Source of the DNA: JBBQSN01 sp963825505
GTDB taxonomy: Bacteria > Actinomycetota > Actinomycetes > Actinomycetales > CAWJMD01
Assembly: GCA_963825505.1 (NCBI GenBank)
Contig: CAWGTL010000024.1
Span: forward strand, 186,001 to 250,000
Length of the DNA stretch: 64,000 nt
Reading direction: 5' to 3'
Shown: positions 42,089 to 49,346 of the stretch, piece by piece
Numbering within the stretch: position 1 is the stretch's first letter
How the letters are laid out: each line of letters starts with the position of its first letter
The notes under the pieces: generated by a model
The model's database searches: none
What the model saw: only the letters and a program-made list of their open reading frames with translations
Told to the model about the DNA's origin: nothing
Position numbers and translations under genes: made by a program

Positions 42089-43075
42089 ATGCACACGCGC
42101 ACGCTCGGGCAGGGCCTGGAGGTCTCGGCGGTCGGGCTCGGCTGCATGGGGATGTCCCAGAGCTACGGTCCCAACCCCGGGCCGCGCGAGGAGATGGTCG
42201 CCGTCCTGCGCGGCGCCGTCGATCTCGGCGTCACCTTCTTCGACACCGCCGAGGTCTACGGGCCGTACGTCAACGAGGAGCTCGTCGGCGAGGCGCTGGA
42301 ACCCGTCCGCGACCAGGTGGTGATCGCGACCAAGTTCGGCTGGGACATCCGGGACGGGAAGACGGTCGGCACCGACAGCCGCCCCGAACAGATCCGGCGG
42401 GTGGCCGACGCCTCGCTGACGCGACTGCGCACCGACGTGATCGACCTCTTCTACCAGCACCGCGTGGACCCCGACGTGCCGATCGAGGACGTCGCCGGGA
42501 CCGTGGGCGAGCTCGTTCAGGCGGGCAAGGTGCGCCACTTCGGGCTCTCCGAGGCCGGGGCCGGCACCATCCGCCGCGCCCACGCCGTGCACCCCGTCAC
42601 CGCGGTGCAGAGCGAGTACTCGCTGTGGACGCGCGATCCCGAGCCGGAGGTGCTTCCTGCCCTCGCCGAGCTCGGCATCGGCTTCGTCCCGTTCAGCCCG
42701 CTGGGCAAGGGCTTCCTCACCGGGACGGTCGACACCTCGACGGCATTCTCCGACGGCGACATCCGCGGCACGATCCCGCGGTTCGCGGCCGAGAACCGGG
42801 ACGCCAACCAGGCGCTGGTCGACCACGTCCGCCGTGTCGCCGAGGCCAAGGCCGCGAGCCCCGGTCAGGTCGCGCTCGCCTGGCTGCTGGCGCAGCAGCC
42901 GTGGGTCGTCCCGATCCCCGGCACGCGTCGGCGAGAACGGCTGGAGGAGAACGCCGGTGCGACGCAGGTGGCGCTGTCCGCCGACGAGGTGGCCGACCTC
43001 GACGCTCTCGCGTCCCGGATCGGGGTGCAGGGCGACCGCTATGACGACACGGGGATGTCGATGGTCGGCCTCTGA
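42089..43075 (+). CDS. Aldo/keto reductase
   Basis: 328 aa TIM barrel. VSAVGLGCMGMSQSYG, FFDTAEVYGPYVNEELVGEAL (catalytic Asp and Tyr), VIATKFGW (Lys) and LFYQHRVDP (His) give the AKR tetrad; PFSPLGKGFLTG and IPGTRRRERLEENAGA bind NADP. It belongs to the AKR11/13-like group. GGAGGA lies 7 nt before the ATG. The substrate is unknown. Confidence 0.9.
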   Translation: MHTRTLGQGLEVSAVGLGCMGMSQSYGPNPGPREEMVAVLRGAVDLGVTFFDTAEVYGPYVNEELVGEALEPVRDQVVIATKFGWDIRDGKTVGTDSRPEQIRRVADASLTRLRTDVIDLFYQHRVDPDVPIEDVAGTVGELVQAGKVRHFGLSEAGAGTIRRAHAVHPVTAVQSEYSLWTRDPEPEVLPALAELGIGFVPFSPLGKGFLTGTVDTSTAFSDGDIRGTIPRFAAENRDANQALVDHVRRVAEAKAASPGQVALAWLLAQQPWVVPIPGTRRRERLEENAGATQVALSADEVADLDALASRIGVQGDRYDDTGMSMVGL

Positions 43076-43097
43076 CGCCCTCGGGTCGCCGGCGCCG

Positions 43098-43886
43098 TCA
43101 CCAGAGGCGGCTGAGGAGCGCCGCCGCGGTACCCACGGCGACGACGAGCACGAGCACGGCGAAGGCGCGGGTGAGGCGTCGGGACGAGACCCGCTGGGTG
43201 ATCCGCCCTCCGACCAGGCTGGCGGCCACGGCAGCCGCGGTGAAGGTCGCGAGCAGCGGCCAGTCGAGGTCCAGCGCCCCGCCGCCGACGCGCGCGGCCA
43301 GCGCGGTGCCGCTGTTGACGGAGATGACGAGCAGCGAGGTGCCGATCGCCTCCGGCATGGGAAGGGCGAGCGCGAGCACCAGAGCGGGCACGATGAGGAA
43401 ACCCCCGCCGACCCCGAAGAAGCCGGTGAGGAGGCCGACGGCGCTCGCCGTGAGGACGATCGTGGTGACACGCCGCCTGGTGGACCGGTCGGCGGCCCCG
43501 GACGCGCTGTCTCCCGGCTCGGTAGGACCGGACCTGCGCAGCATGGCCACGCCCACGACCACCATCAGGACCGCGAAGCCGGCGAGCAGCAGGTCCGGGG
43601 CGATCCGCGCAGCCACGGCGGACCCGACGAACGAGCCCGCCGTGCCCAACGCCCCGAAGACCAGGCCCTTCCCGACGTGGACGTTCCCCGCGCGGGCGTG
43701 CGGGACGACGGCGAGCAGGGCCGTGACCCCGACCACGACCAGCGATCCGGCGGTGGCCTCGTAGGTGTCCTGGCCGAGGACCAGCACCAGCGCGGGGACG
43801 GTGAGGATCGAGCCGCCACCGCCCAGGGCGCCGAGCGACAGGCCGATCAGCAGGCCGATCGCGACGGCCGCGGCGACGGTGGTCAC
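43098..43886 (-). CDS. TauE/SafE-family sulfite/organosulfonate exporter
   Basis: 262 aa, about eight transmembrane segments. The two repeats begin GLSLGALGGGGSILTVPALV and GFFGVGGGFLIVPALVLAL, the family hallmark. It lies 19 bp downstream of a small Cys-rich gene and behind the MBL-rhodanese gene on the same strand, so sulfite or thiosulfate produced by persulfide oxidation is the likely export substrate. Confidence 0.88.
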   Translation of the reverse strand: MTTVAAAVAIGLLIGLSLGALGGGGSILTVPALVLVLGQDTYEATAGSLVVVGVTALLAVVPHARAGNVHVGKGLVFGALGTAGSFVGSAVAARIAPDLLLAGFAVLMVVVGVAMLRRSGPTEPGDSASGAADRSTRRRVTTIVLTASAVGLLTGFFGVGGGFLIVPALVLALALPMPEAIGTSLLVISVNSGTALAARVGGGALDLDWPLLATFTAAAVAASLVGGRITQRVSSRRLTRAFAVLVLVVAVGTAAALLSRLW

Positions 43887-43905
43887 GGGGCCCCGCCGCG
43901 GCCGG

Positions 43906-44079
43906 TCAACGGCGCCCGAGCAGCCGGCTCAGCAGTGAGGGTGACCGGGTCGGCGTCGTCTGCTGGTGCCCGGGGCAGCGTTCAGCCCGGGGCACGGCGG
44001 ACATCACCTCGTCGACGTGCTGGCCGCAGCCGGCCCAGGTGGTCCTGCCGCAGGTGCGGCAGGTCGTGGTGCGGCACAT
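43906..44079 (-). CDS. Small Cys-rich (zinc-ribbon-like) protein
   Basis: 57 aa. The start reads MCRTTTCRTCGRTTWAGCGQ and is followed by HVDEVM, with Cys residues spaced C-x4-C-x2-C-x7-C and a nearby His; a further Cys lies in ERCPGHQQ. Small proteins with this C-x2-CG-x3-W-x-GCGxH pattern are widespread and uncharacterised. It is too short for most gene finders, but its position in the leftward unit (19 bp before the TauE gene, 36 bp after the MBL-rhodanese gene) supports it. It may bind zinc or a persulfide. Confidence 0.7.
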   Translation of the reverse strand: MCRTTTCRTCGRTTWAGCGQHVDEVMSAVPRAERCPGHQQTTPTRSPSLLSRLLGRR

Positions 44080-44115
44080 GGTGCCTCGCTCTCGGGGGGT
44101 CGGGGTCGGAGCAGG

Positions 44116-45519
44116 TCAGTCGGTGGTGGTGAGGCCGGTGCCGGCTGCGTGGTCGTCGAAGTCGTCGTCGACCACGACCAGGCGGCGGCCCGGCGCGGTG
44201 AGCAGAGAGGCGGCGACGGAGGCCCGGTACCCGCTGGCGCAGTGCACCCACACCTCGCCGTCCGGGACCTCCGCGGTGCGTCCGGGCAGCTCGTGCAGGG
44301 GGACGTTCAGCGCGTCCACGACGTGCTCCGCCTCGTACTCCGAGGCCCTGCGCACGTCCAGCACCGTGACGCGGCGGTGGTGCCGCACCTTCGCGAGGTC
44401 GGCGAAGTCGCCCAGGTCGAAGGTCTCGAGCGGGGCCGCGGTCCAGTCGGACGGTCCACCCGTCGCCGCACCGCGCAGGCGGTCGATACCGATCCGGACC
44501 AGCTCGCGCTGGGCCTCGGCCACCTGCTCGGGACTCTCGCCGAGCAGGGTGAGCGGGGCACCCCACGGGATCAGCCACCCCAGGTAGGTGGAGAACTGGC
44601 CGTCCAGCCCGAAGTTGAGGGTGCCGGTCGCGTGGCCCGCGGCGAAGGCGGTCCGGGTGCGCAGGTCGACGACCCACTCGCCGGCGGCGATCCGCTCGGC
44701 GACCGCCTCCCGGTCCGCCACGGCGGGGGCACTCAGGTCCGGCGCATCCGGCCCGGCCGCGTTGGCCGGTGCCATCTGCGCGTAGTACGCGGGGTAGACG
44801 TCCAGTCCCGCCAGGGTCTCGGCCACCCAGCTCTGCTCGTCCTGGGTCAGCGCGGAGTTCTGCTCCCGCTCGTCCGCGATCGTCGACGCGTCCGCGCTGC
44901 CGTCGGACGAGCCGGAGGAGCAGAACGAGCCGAACCCGTGGGTCGGCATGACCGAGGTGTCCCCGGGCAGGTCCTCCGCCAGGCGGCGCGCCGACGCGTG
45001 CTGCAGGCGGGCGAGCTCCTCGGCGTGCTCGTCGCCGAGCAGGTCGGGGCGGCCGGTCGAGCCGAAGAGCAGGGACCCGCCGGTGAAGACGGCGACCACC
45101 TGCGCGGGGTCGTCCGCGCACTCCTCCAGCGCGTAGGACAGGTGGGTGAAGGTGTGGCCGGGGGTGGCGATCGCACGGACCCGCATCGACGCAGACACCT
45201 GGAGAACGTCGCCGGCGCGGATCGCGGTGCGCTCGAACGCGACGTCGTCATCGGCGTTGACGTGGTACGAGGCGCCCGTCGCGCGGGCCAGGGCGAGCCC
45301 GCCGGTGACGTAGTCGTTGTGGATGTGCGTCTCGAGGACGTGGGTGATCCGCACGTCCTCGTCCTCGGCCAGGTCGAGTACCCGATCGATGTCGCGCTGA
45401 GGGTCCACGACCACGGCCACCGTGCCGTCGTGGGCGAGGTAGGAGCGGTCACCGAGGGAAGGCGTCTCGAGCGGGACGACCTGCAGGCCGCGCGTCGTCA
45501 GGCGTTCGGGGGACGGCAT
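44116..45519 (-). CDS. MBL-fold / double-rhodanese fusion (persulfide dioxygenase-sulfurtransferase, CstB-like)
   Basis: 467 aa. Residues 15-260 are an ETHE1-type beta-lactamase fold with THIHNDYVTGG (metal site), TPGHTFTHLSY and MPTHGFG. Two rhodanese domains follow; the first lacks an active Cys, the second has VWVHCASGYRAS. This order is that of CstB-type enzymes, which oxidise low-molecular-weight persulfides to sulfite and then form thiosulfate. AGGAG precedes the ATG at 45519. A CsoR-type operator is upstream and its TATGCT -10 overlaps that operator. Confidence 0.87.
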   Translation of the reverse strand: MPSPERLTTRGLQVVPLETPSLGDRSYLAHDGTVAVVVDPQRDIDRVLDLAEDEDVRITHVLETHIHNDYVTGGLALARATGASYHVNADDDVAFERTAIRAGDVLQVSASMRVRAIATPGHTFTHLSYALEECADDPAQVVAVFTGGSLLFGSTGRPDLLGDEHAEELARLQHASARRLAEDLPGDTSVMPTHGFGSFCSSGSSDGSADASTIADEREQNSALTQDEQSWVAETLAGLDVYPAYYAQMAPANAAGPDAPDLSAPAVADREAVAERIAAGEWVVDLRTRTAFAAGHATGTLNFGLDGQFSTYLGWLIPWGAPLTLLGESPEQVAEAQRELVRIGIDRLRGAATGGPSDWTAAPLETFDLGDFADLAKVRHHRRVTVLDVRRASEYEAEHVVDALNVPLHELPGRTAEVPDGEVWVHCASGYRASVAASLLTAPGRRLVVVDDDFDDHAAGTGLTTTD

Positions 45520-45554
45520 CGTGCTCCTCTGCTGTCGGGATCGGTGGTGACGAG

Positions 45555-45572
45555 CATACCCCCTGGGGTATG
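45555..45572. promoter_or_regulatory. CsoR/CstR-type operator between divergent persulfide genes
   Basis: CATACCCC-ct-GGGGTATG is a perfect 18-bp palindrome of the ATACCCC/GGGGTAT type known for CsoR-family regulators. Divergent -10 boxes overlap both arms: TATGAT (45569-45574) rightward and TATGCT (45553-45558) leftward, so a single bound repressor would shut off both directions. Confidence 0.85.
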
Positions 45573-45636
45573 ATCTCGCACGTCCGGACGATCCAGCAGG
45601 CGCGGCCCCGTGCCGCGTCCGAGAAGGAGGCACCAC

Positions 45637-46029
45637 GTGGGATACGCGCTCAGCACCAGGGTGGACCGACCGTTCCCGGAGGCGCTCGAGGCCACCCGGG
45701 CCGCGCTGGACGGGCAGGGTTTCGGCGTGCTGTCCGAGATCGACCTCGCCGGCACCCTCAAGGCCAAGCTCGACGTCGACCTGCCGGCTCAGGTCGTCCT
45801 GGGCGCCTGCCGGCCGCCGCTCGCACGGGCCGCGCTGGAGGCCGAGCCGTCCATCGGGCTGCTGCTGCCGTGCAACGTCGTGGTGCGGGCGCTCGACGAG
45901 CGCACCACCCTGGTGGAGGCCCTCGACCCGCAGGTGATGGTCACCGTCACCGACAACGACGCGCTGACCGAGGTCGCGGCCGACGCCCGCGAGCGGTTGT
46001 CCGCCGCCCTCGGTTCGCTCTCGTCCTGA
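45637..46029 (+). CDS. DUF302 protein
   Basis: 130 aa. STRVDRPFPEALEATRAAL and GFGVLSEIDLAGTLKAKL, then LGACRPPLARAALEAEPSIGL and LPCNVVV, give the DUF302 alpha/beta fold with its conserved Cys residues. GGAGG lies 7 nt before the GTG. DUF302 genes recur next to sulfide or persulfide regulators. It precedes the CsoR-family gene and is driven by the operator-promoter at 45555. Confidence 0.85.
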   Translation: MGYALSTRVDRPFPEALEATRAALDGQGFGVLSEIDLAGTLKAKLDVDLPAQVVLGACRPPLARAALEAEPSIGLLLPCNVVVRALDERTTLVEALDPQVMVTVTDNDALTEVAADARERLSAALGSLSS

Positions 46030-46082
46030 ACTGCTCCGCCCATCCCGCGCCGCCCGGCGCGACCGCTCCGAGAGGCGTCACC

Positions 46083-46349
46083 ATGGTCACCCTCGACCCC
46101 ACCGACATGACACCGGTCCTCAACCGCCTGCGCCGCGCGCAGGGTCAGCTCGGCGGGGTGATCCGCCTGATGGAGGAGGGTCGCGACTGCGCCGACGTCG
46201 TCACGCAGCTGGCCGCCGTCAACCGGGCCCTCGACCGGGCCGGGTTCGCCATCATCGCGTCGGGGATGCGCTCGTGCATGACCTCGCCGGAGGGCCTGGC
46301 CGAGGCCGACCGGGAGACGATGGAGAAGCTCTTCCTCTCGCTTGCCTGA
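46083..46349 (+). CDS. CsoR-family regulator, CstR-like (persulfide sensing)
   Basis: 88 aa four-helix DUF156 protein. RLRRAQGQLGGVIRLMEEGRDCADVV carries the first Cys and IASGMRSCMTSPEG the second. Cu(I)-sensing CsoR has a His four residues before the second Cys; here that position is Gly, which leaves the Cys pair used by CstR for per- and polysulfides. The context (MBL-rhodanese, TauE, DUF302) agrees. It should bind the palindrome at 45555-45572 and release it when persulfide accumulates. Confidence 0.85.
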   Translation: MVTLDPTDMTPVLNRLRRAQGQLGGVIRLMEEGRDCADVVTQLAAVNRALDRAGFAIIASGMRSCMTSPEGLAEADRETMEKLFLSLA

Positions 46350-46374
46350 GGCGGCGTCAGGAGGTGACGGTGCG

Positions 46375-46417
46375 GAGCGGGTGACGAGAATCGAACTCGC
46401 ACTGTCAGCTCGGGAAG
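46375..46417 (-). repeat. Attachment-site copy: 3' part of tRNA-Gly
   Basis: 43 bp identical, except for one base at 46411, to 48665-48707, the 3' portion (anticodon loop to discriminator) of the intact tRNA-Gly gene. It has no 5' half, so it is not a tRNA gene. It marks the far end of an element that integrated at the tRNA 3' end. Confidence 0.88.
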
Positions 46418-46562
46418 GTCCTCGCGGGTACGGGGCGTGGCGCAGCGGCAACGCTGCGTCGACGGCTGGTAGCGCCCACCTGCGGTGTGCAGGACCGTTC
46501 GTGGTCGTGACCATTCGCATCGCCACCATCGGGCACCTAGCGGGCACGCAGTCGACGTGACC
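46418..46562. other. Non-coding filler inside the island
   Basis: No credible gene. The stretch between the tRNA fragment and the transposase remnant has short open frames on both strands without ribosome binding sites or family resemblance. Confidence 0.5.
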
Positions 46563-46680
46563 TCAGGCCGCCGTCGACACCTGGGTCGCGGACGACGACG
46601 CCAACCGACCCCACCAGGCGTTGGAGGTATCCGCGCCGGTGTGGGGTGGGCCGGTCGAGCGCGACGCCCGCCGCGAACGG
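46563..46680 (+). pseudogene. Remnant of an IS-type DDE integrase (C-terminal end)
   Basis: Read from 46563, the frame gives VDTWVADDDANRPHQALEV, the ending of IS481/IS3-like transposases (normally W-x3-YN-x3-PHQAL). No upstream catalytic domain is present and no inverted repeats are seen. It is a scar of an insertion sequence lost within the island. Confidence 0.6.
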
Positions 46681-46689
46681 GAGAAGTGC

Positions 46690-47688
46690 TTAGGCGACCG
46701 GTGCGCGTCGCGGCAGCAGGGTCTCTCGGCGAAGCGTCGCGACGAGGTCGATGACGACGATCACCAGGATGGCGACGAGGCAGAGCCGGACCACGTCGTC
46801 GGCGGTGTGCGCCTCGAAGACTGGGCCGGTCACGCACCAGGTCAGCAACGCGAGCCAGCAGACGTCGATCGCGAGCGAGATGCGACGGGTGGTGCTGCCG
46901 GTGCGACCGGCCACGAGCACCACGAACTCGAGGGCGAAGCTCGCCGCCCAGAGCACGAGCACCCAGGGGGCTCGCCAGCGCAGGAAGTCGGGGTCGAGCA
47001 CGAAGGCGTTGAGCAGCGGCTGGGGCAGGCCGGGCGCGAGCGTCGGCAACCACGGCAGGGCGATGAGTGCCGTCGCACCGAGTCCCCAGAACGCCAGTGC
47101 CAGCACGTGTCCGGGTCGGTTGATGCGGTCTGGGTCGAGCACGGAGCGTGGGATCGAGGGCGAGGCCGGACCCGTGCCGGTGTCCGTGCCCGGCTCCGCG
47201 GCTCGAGCGGTCTTCGCGTCGCGGCGATGGCGGATCACGCTGGCGATCAACGTGAGGCTGATCAGGAATCCGGGCCACCAGAACGAGCCGAGTCCCCAGG
47301 AGAACCACCAGGCGACGAGCAGCGTCAGCCAGTCGTCCGAGCCGCGGACTGGTGAAGCCGATCCGTCGAAGACGTCCGGGAGCGTGATCGCCCACTGCAG
47401 TGCGACACCGCCGAGGGCGATCCAGGCGAAGCGTGGAGCATCGGCCGGGCGGATGACGGTGAAGCCTGCGGGGCGGTACCGGTCGGCCACGTCCTGCGGG
47501 GGACCGAAGGCGGCGAGCAGATCCATCGCCATCGACTCGTCGGCGGGTCGGTCGAGGTCGGCGGCGCGGCCGGTGAGTTCCTCGCGGAGCAGGGAGCGGA
47601 GCTCGAAACCGACGTCACGGCGTTGGCGGCGCGGGAGCCGGCGCACGATGTTGCTCACGTAGCTCTCGATGATGACGTCGGGGTCCAT
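46690..47688 (-). CDS. HAAS-domain membrane protein (PadR partner)
   Basis: 332 aa. The N-terminus, SYVSNIVRRLPRRQRRDVGFELRSLL and FGPPQDVADRYRP, is the HAAS (DUF1700-like) domain. About six transmembrane segments follow, separated by a D/T/P-rich loop. Genes of this type are co-transcribed with PadR regulators, whose protein they are thought to modulate. It begins 1 nt after the stop of the PadR gene. It lies in the tRNA-flanked island, where codon bias is slightly weaker than in the neighbours. Confidence 0.75.
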   Translation of the reverse strand: MDPDVIIESYVSNIVRRLPRRQRRDVGFELRSLLREELTGRAADLDRPADESMAMDLLAAFGPPQDVADRYRPAGFTVIRPADAPRFAWIALGGVALQWAITLPDVFDGSASPVRGSDDWLTLLVAWWFSWGLGSFWWPGFLISLTLIASVIRHRRDAKTARAAEPGTDTGTGPASPSIPRSVLDPDRINRPGHVLALAFWGLGATALIALPWLPTLAPGLPQPLLNAFVLDPDFLRWRAPWVLVLWAASFALEFVVLVAGRTGSTTRRISLAIDVCWLALLTWCVTGPVFEAHTADDVVRLCLVAILVIVVIDLVATLRRETLLPRRAPVA

Positions 47689-47689
47689 C

Positions 47690-48034
47690 TCAGCTCTCCT
47701 CGTTCACTAGGCGATTCACGACTGAGGTCAGCGACTCCCAGGCCGTGGTGAGCTCCCGGTAGGTCTCGGCCCCTTGTTCGCTGAGCGTGTAGTAGCGGCG
47801 GGGCGGGCCGTCGTCGATGCGCCACTCGGAGGCGAGCAGTCCCTGCCCCTCGAGTCGACGAAGCAGCGGGTAGAGCGTGCCCTCCTCGATCGGCATGTCC
47901 TGCTCGGCAAGAGCCTGCCGCAGCGAGTAGCCGTACTCCGGCGCGCGCAGCTGCGAGAGCACGGCGAGCACCAGCACGCCCTTGCGGAGATCTTGCTCGA
48001 GCTTGATCGTCTGCTCGGTGCGGCTACGTGCCAT
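47690..48034 (-). CDS. PadR-family transcriptional regulator
   Basis: 114 aa. KLEQDLRKGVLVLAVLSQL, YGYSLRQALAEQDMPIEEGTLYPLLRRLE and DGPPRRYYTLSEQG are the PadR winged helix. The ATG at 48034 follows a TAACGT -10 by 7 nt, with a TTGACG -35 17 bp further upstream, so the message is probably leaderless. The HAAS gene directly downstream is its likely partner. Confidence 0.9.
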   Translation of the reverse strand: MARSRTEQTIKLEQDLRKGVLVLAVLSQLRAPEYGYSLRQALAEQDMPIEEGTLYPLLRRLEGQGLLASEWRIDDGPPRRYYTLSEQGAETYRELTTAWESLTSVVNRLVNEES

Positions 48035-48041
48035 GTGGGCT

Positions 48042-48070
48042 ACGTTACATAGCGATACACAGTGCGTCAA
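48042..48070 (-). promoter_or_regulatory. sigma70-type promoter of padR
   Basis: Reverse strand: TTGACG (48065-48070), 17-bp spacer, TAACGT (48042-48047), then 7 nt to the ATG. This is the most canonical -35/-10 pair I see in the window; A+T-rich sequence between the boxes (TGTATCGCTATG) may be the PadR site. Confidence 0.65.
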
Positions 48071-48162
48071 GCAACGCTCTGCTCCCGAATGAGGAGACGC
48101 GTCCTCGCCACCTCGCCTCGAAGCGTCGAGGGTGCTCGGCCACGGGGCGGTCGCCCGATCCG

Positions 48163-48483
48163 ATGGCGCGGCTGCTGACGGGGATCTCCGCCATCCACTC
48201 CGGGAGCGGTGTCCTCGCCAGGAACAGCTGGGTGACCCTGGAGGTGCCCGGACGGCGCACCGGTCGCACGATCGCCTTCAGGGTGGTCGTCGCGGATCAC
48301 CGAAGGCAGCGCTACTCGGTGTCGATGCTGGGCCAGGGCGCGAACTGGGTGCGCGACGTCCGTGCTGCCGGTGGACCGGCGACCGCCCTCGCGCCAGCCG
48401 AAGTCCCGCGGGCGCACTCCACGACCCGCGGCACACCGGGAACACGCTCACGGCGCACTCCGGGGCCACGCACTCGGACCTGA
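48163..48483 (+). pseudogene. Truncated deazaflavin (F420)-dependent nitroreductase (Ddn-type)
   Basis: From the ATG at 48163, RNSWVTLEVPGRRTGRTIAF and RYSVSMLGQGANWVRDVRAAGG are the conserved core of the nitroreductase/DUF385 family. After about 48411 the expected C-terminal half is missing, and the frame runs into sequence whose other frame encodes an integrase end. The gene was evidently cut by a rearrangement inside the island. Confidence 0.7.
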
Positions 48484-48607
48484 TGGCGCGGATGGGGCAC
48501 AGCTCCACCCGGGCGTGGCGCATCCAGCTGCACACCTCGTCGACCGGGACGTCGCGGTCGCGGCGGCGCTGGACGCACTGATCCACCGACGGTCTACGGG
48601 CACGTAG
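48414..48607 (+). pseudogene. Remnant of a tyrosine-recombinase (phage-type integrase) C-terminus
   Basis: Read from 48414, LHDPRHTGNTLTAHSGA and LMARMGHSSTRAW match boxes of tyrosine integrases (HxxRHT, then GHSS). The catalytic Tyr position is lost, and the frame then shifts: DVAVAAALDALI, the usual ending, is in another frame. The N-terminal and arm-binding parts are absent. It lies 60 bp from the 3' end of the tRNA-Gly gene, where the integrase of a tRNA-integrated element would be. Confidence 0.7.
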
Positions 48608-48664
48608 CGGGCAGGAGCTGGCGCGACTGCGACTCGGGGGCGAGCGGAAGCCGCCCCGACCTGC

Positions 48665-48707
48665 GAGCGGGTGACGAGAATCGAACTCGCACTGTCAGCT
48701 TGGGAAG
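48665..48707 (-). repeat. Attachment site within tRNA-Gly 3' half
   Basis: This segment is shared with 46375-46417 at 42 of 43 positions. Insertion at a tRNA 3' end leaves the tRNA intact and a partial copy at the other end, as seen here. The interval between the copies is 2.29 kb. Confidence 0.88.
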
Positions 48708-48736
48708 CTGATGTTCTGCCATTGAACTACACCCGC
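48666..48736 (-). tRNA. tRNA-Gly (anticodon CCC)
   Basis: 71 nt, reverse strand. The acceptor stem is GCGGGTG/CACCCGC, the D arm GTTC/GAAC, the anticodon stem TCAGC/GCTGA with loop TTCCCAA (anticodon CCC), and the T arm GCGAG-TTCGATT-CTCGT. Discriminator T; no CCA is encoded. The 3' 43 bp are repeated at 46375-46417. Confidence 0.93.
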
Positions 48737-48791
48737 GTGCGAGCTCCCGGGATCGCCGGAGGCTGCGCGACGGTCAGCATAACGGACCTGC

Positions 48792-49064
48792 TCAGGCCGT
48801 CCGGCGCGCCCTCGCCCGGTCGGCGACCCGCCTGATCCGGGCCAGCACGGCCCGCTCGGCGCGGGCGGCGAGCGGGATGTCGACGGCCAGCACCTGCAGG
48901 CCGACGAAGATCGCGAGCAGGCCCGGGCCGGGCAGCACCAGCATCGCCACGCCTGCCAGGACGATGACCGTCCCCAGGGTGAGCCGGGCCCAGCGCGGGA
49001 AGCGACCCGCCCAGCGGCGGTGGTCGCGTCCCTGCCCGGGGTGTGCGGGTGCGGGGAGCGTCAT
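48792..49064 (-). CDS. PGPGW-family small transmembrane protein
   Basis: 90 aa. A hydrophilic, Pro/Arg-rich N-terminus precedes LTLGTVIVLAGVAMLVLPGPG, the family's signature hairpin with PGPG, then LLAIFVGLQVLAVDIPLAARAE and a basic tail. Function is unknown. Its ATG overlaps the stop of a 25-codon ORF (ATGA). Confidence 0.8.
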   Translation of the reverse strand: MTLPAPAHPGQGRDHRRWAGRFPRWARLTLGTVIVLAGVAMLVLPGPGLLAIFVGLQVLAVDIPLAARAERAVLARIRRVADRARARRTA

Positions 49065-49138
49065 GCGCGGGCGGCGACCATCGGGGTGGTGGCGCAGAGG
49101 ATCGCGAGCAGCATGCCGGTGACGACGACCAGGACCAT
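49061..49138 (-). CDS. 25-aa hydrophobic micro-ORF
   Basis: 25 codons starting MVLVVVTGMLLAI, followed by a Cys and a short polar end. It would be one transmembrane helix. The ATG at 49138 has AAGGAG 7 nt upstream, a better ribosome binding site than many long genes here, and its stop overlaps the PGPGW start by 4 nt. It could be a membrane peptide or a leader that couples translation. No homologue is known to me. Confidence 0.55.
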   Translation of the reverse strand: MVLVVVTGMLLAILCATTPMVAARA

Positions 49139-49346
49139 CGGACTTCTCCTTCTTCGGTGACGCGCCGCCGGACCGGTGCCTGCGGCTGCAGGTCCAGCCT
49201 GCGGTCGCGGAGCCGCCGGTCTCGACGGCTGTTCGTCGCCTCCTGAACGTGCGGTGCACCGACGAAAGTTCCTCGGCCCTGGCCGGTCGTCGTCGGTCGT
49301 CGGCCGGTCGTCGGCCGGCCGTCGCGGGTCCGGGTAGCCTGCCCGC

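Noticed and set aside
43966..45573. 535-codon frame opposite the MBL-rhodanese gene
   Set aside because: Compositional shadow; the true gene on the other strand has metal and rhodanese motifs.
46375..46417. Second tRNA-Gly gene
   Set aside because: Only the 3' part is present. The acceptor 5' strand and the D arm are absent, so it cannot fold as a tRNA.
49287..49325. Short GTCGTCGGCCG-type repeats before dcd
   Set aside because: Simple low-complexity sequence in a GC-rich intergenic region. No regular spacing or symmetry suggests a function.
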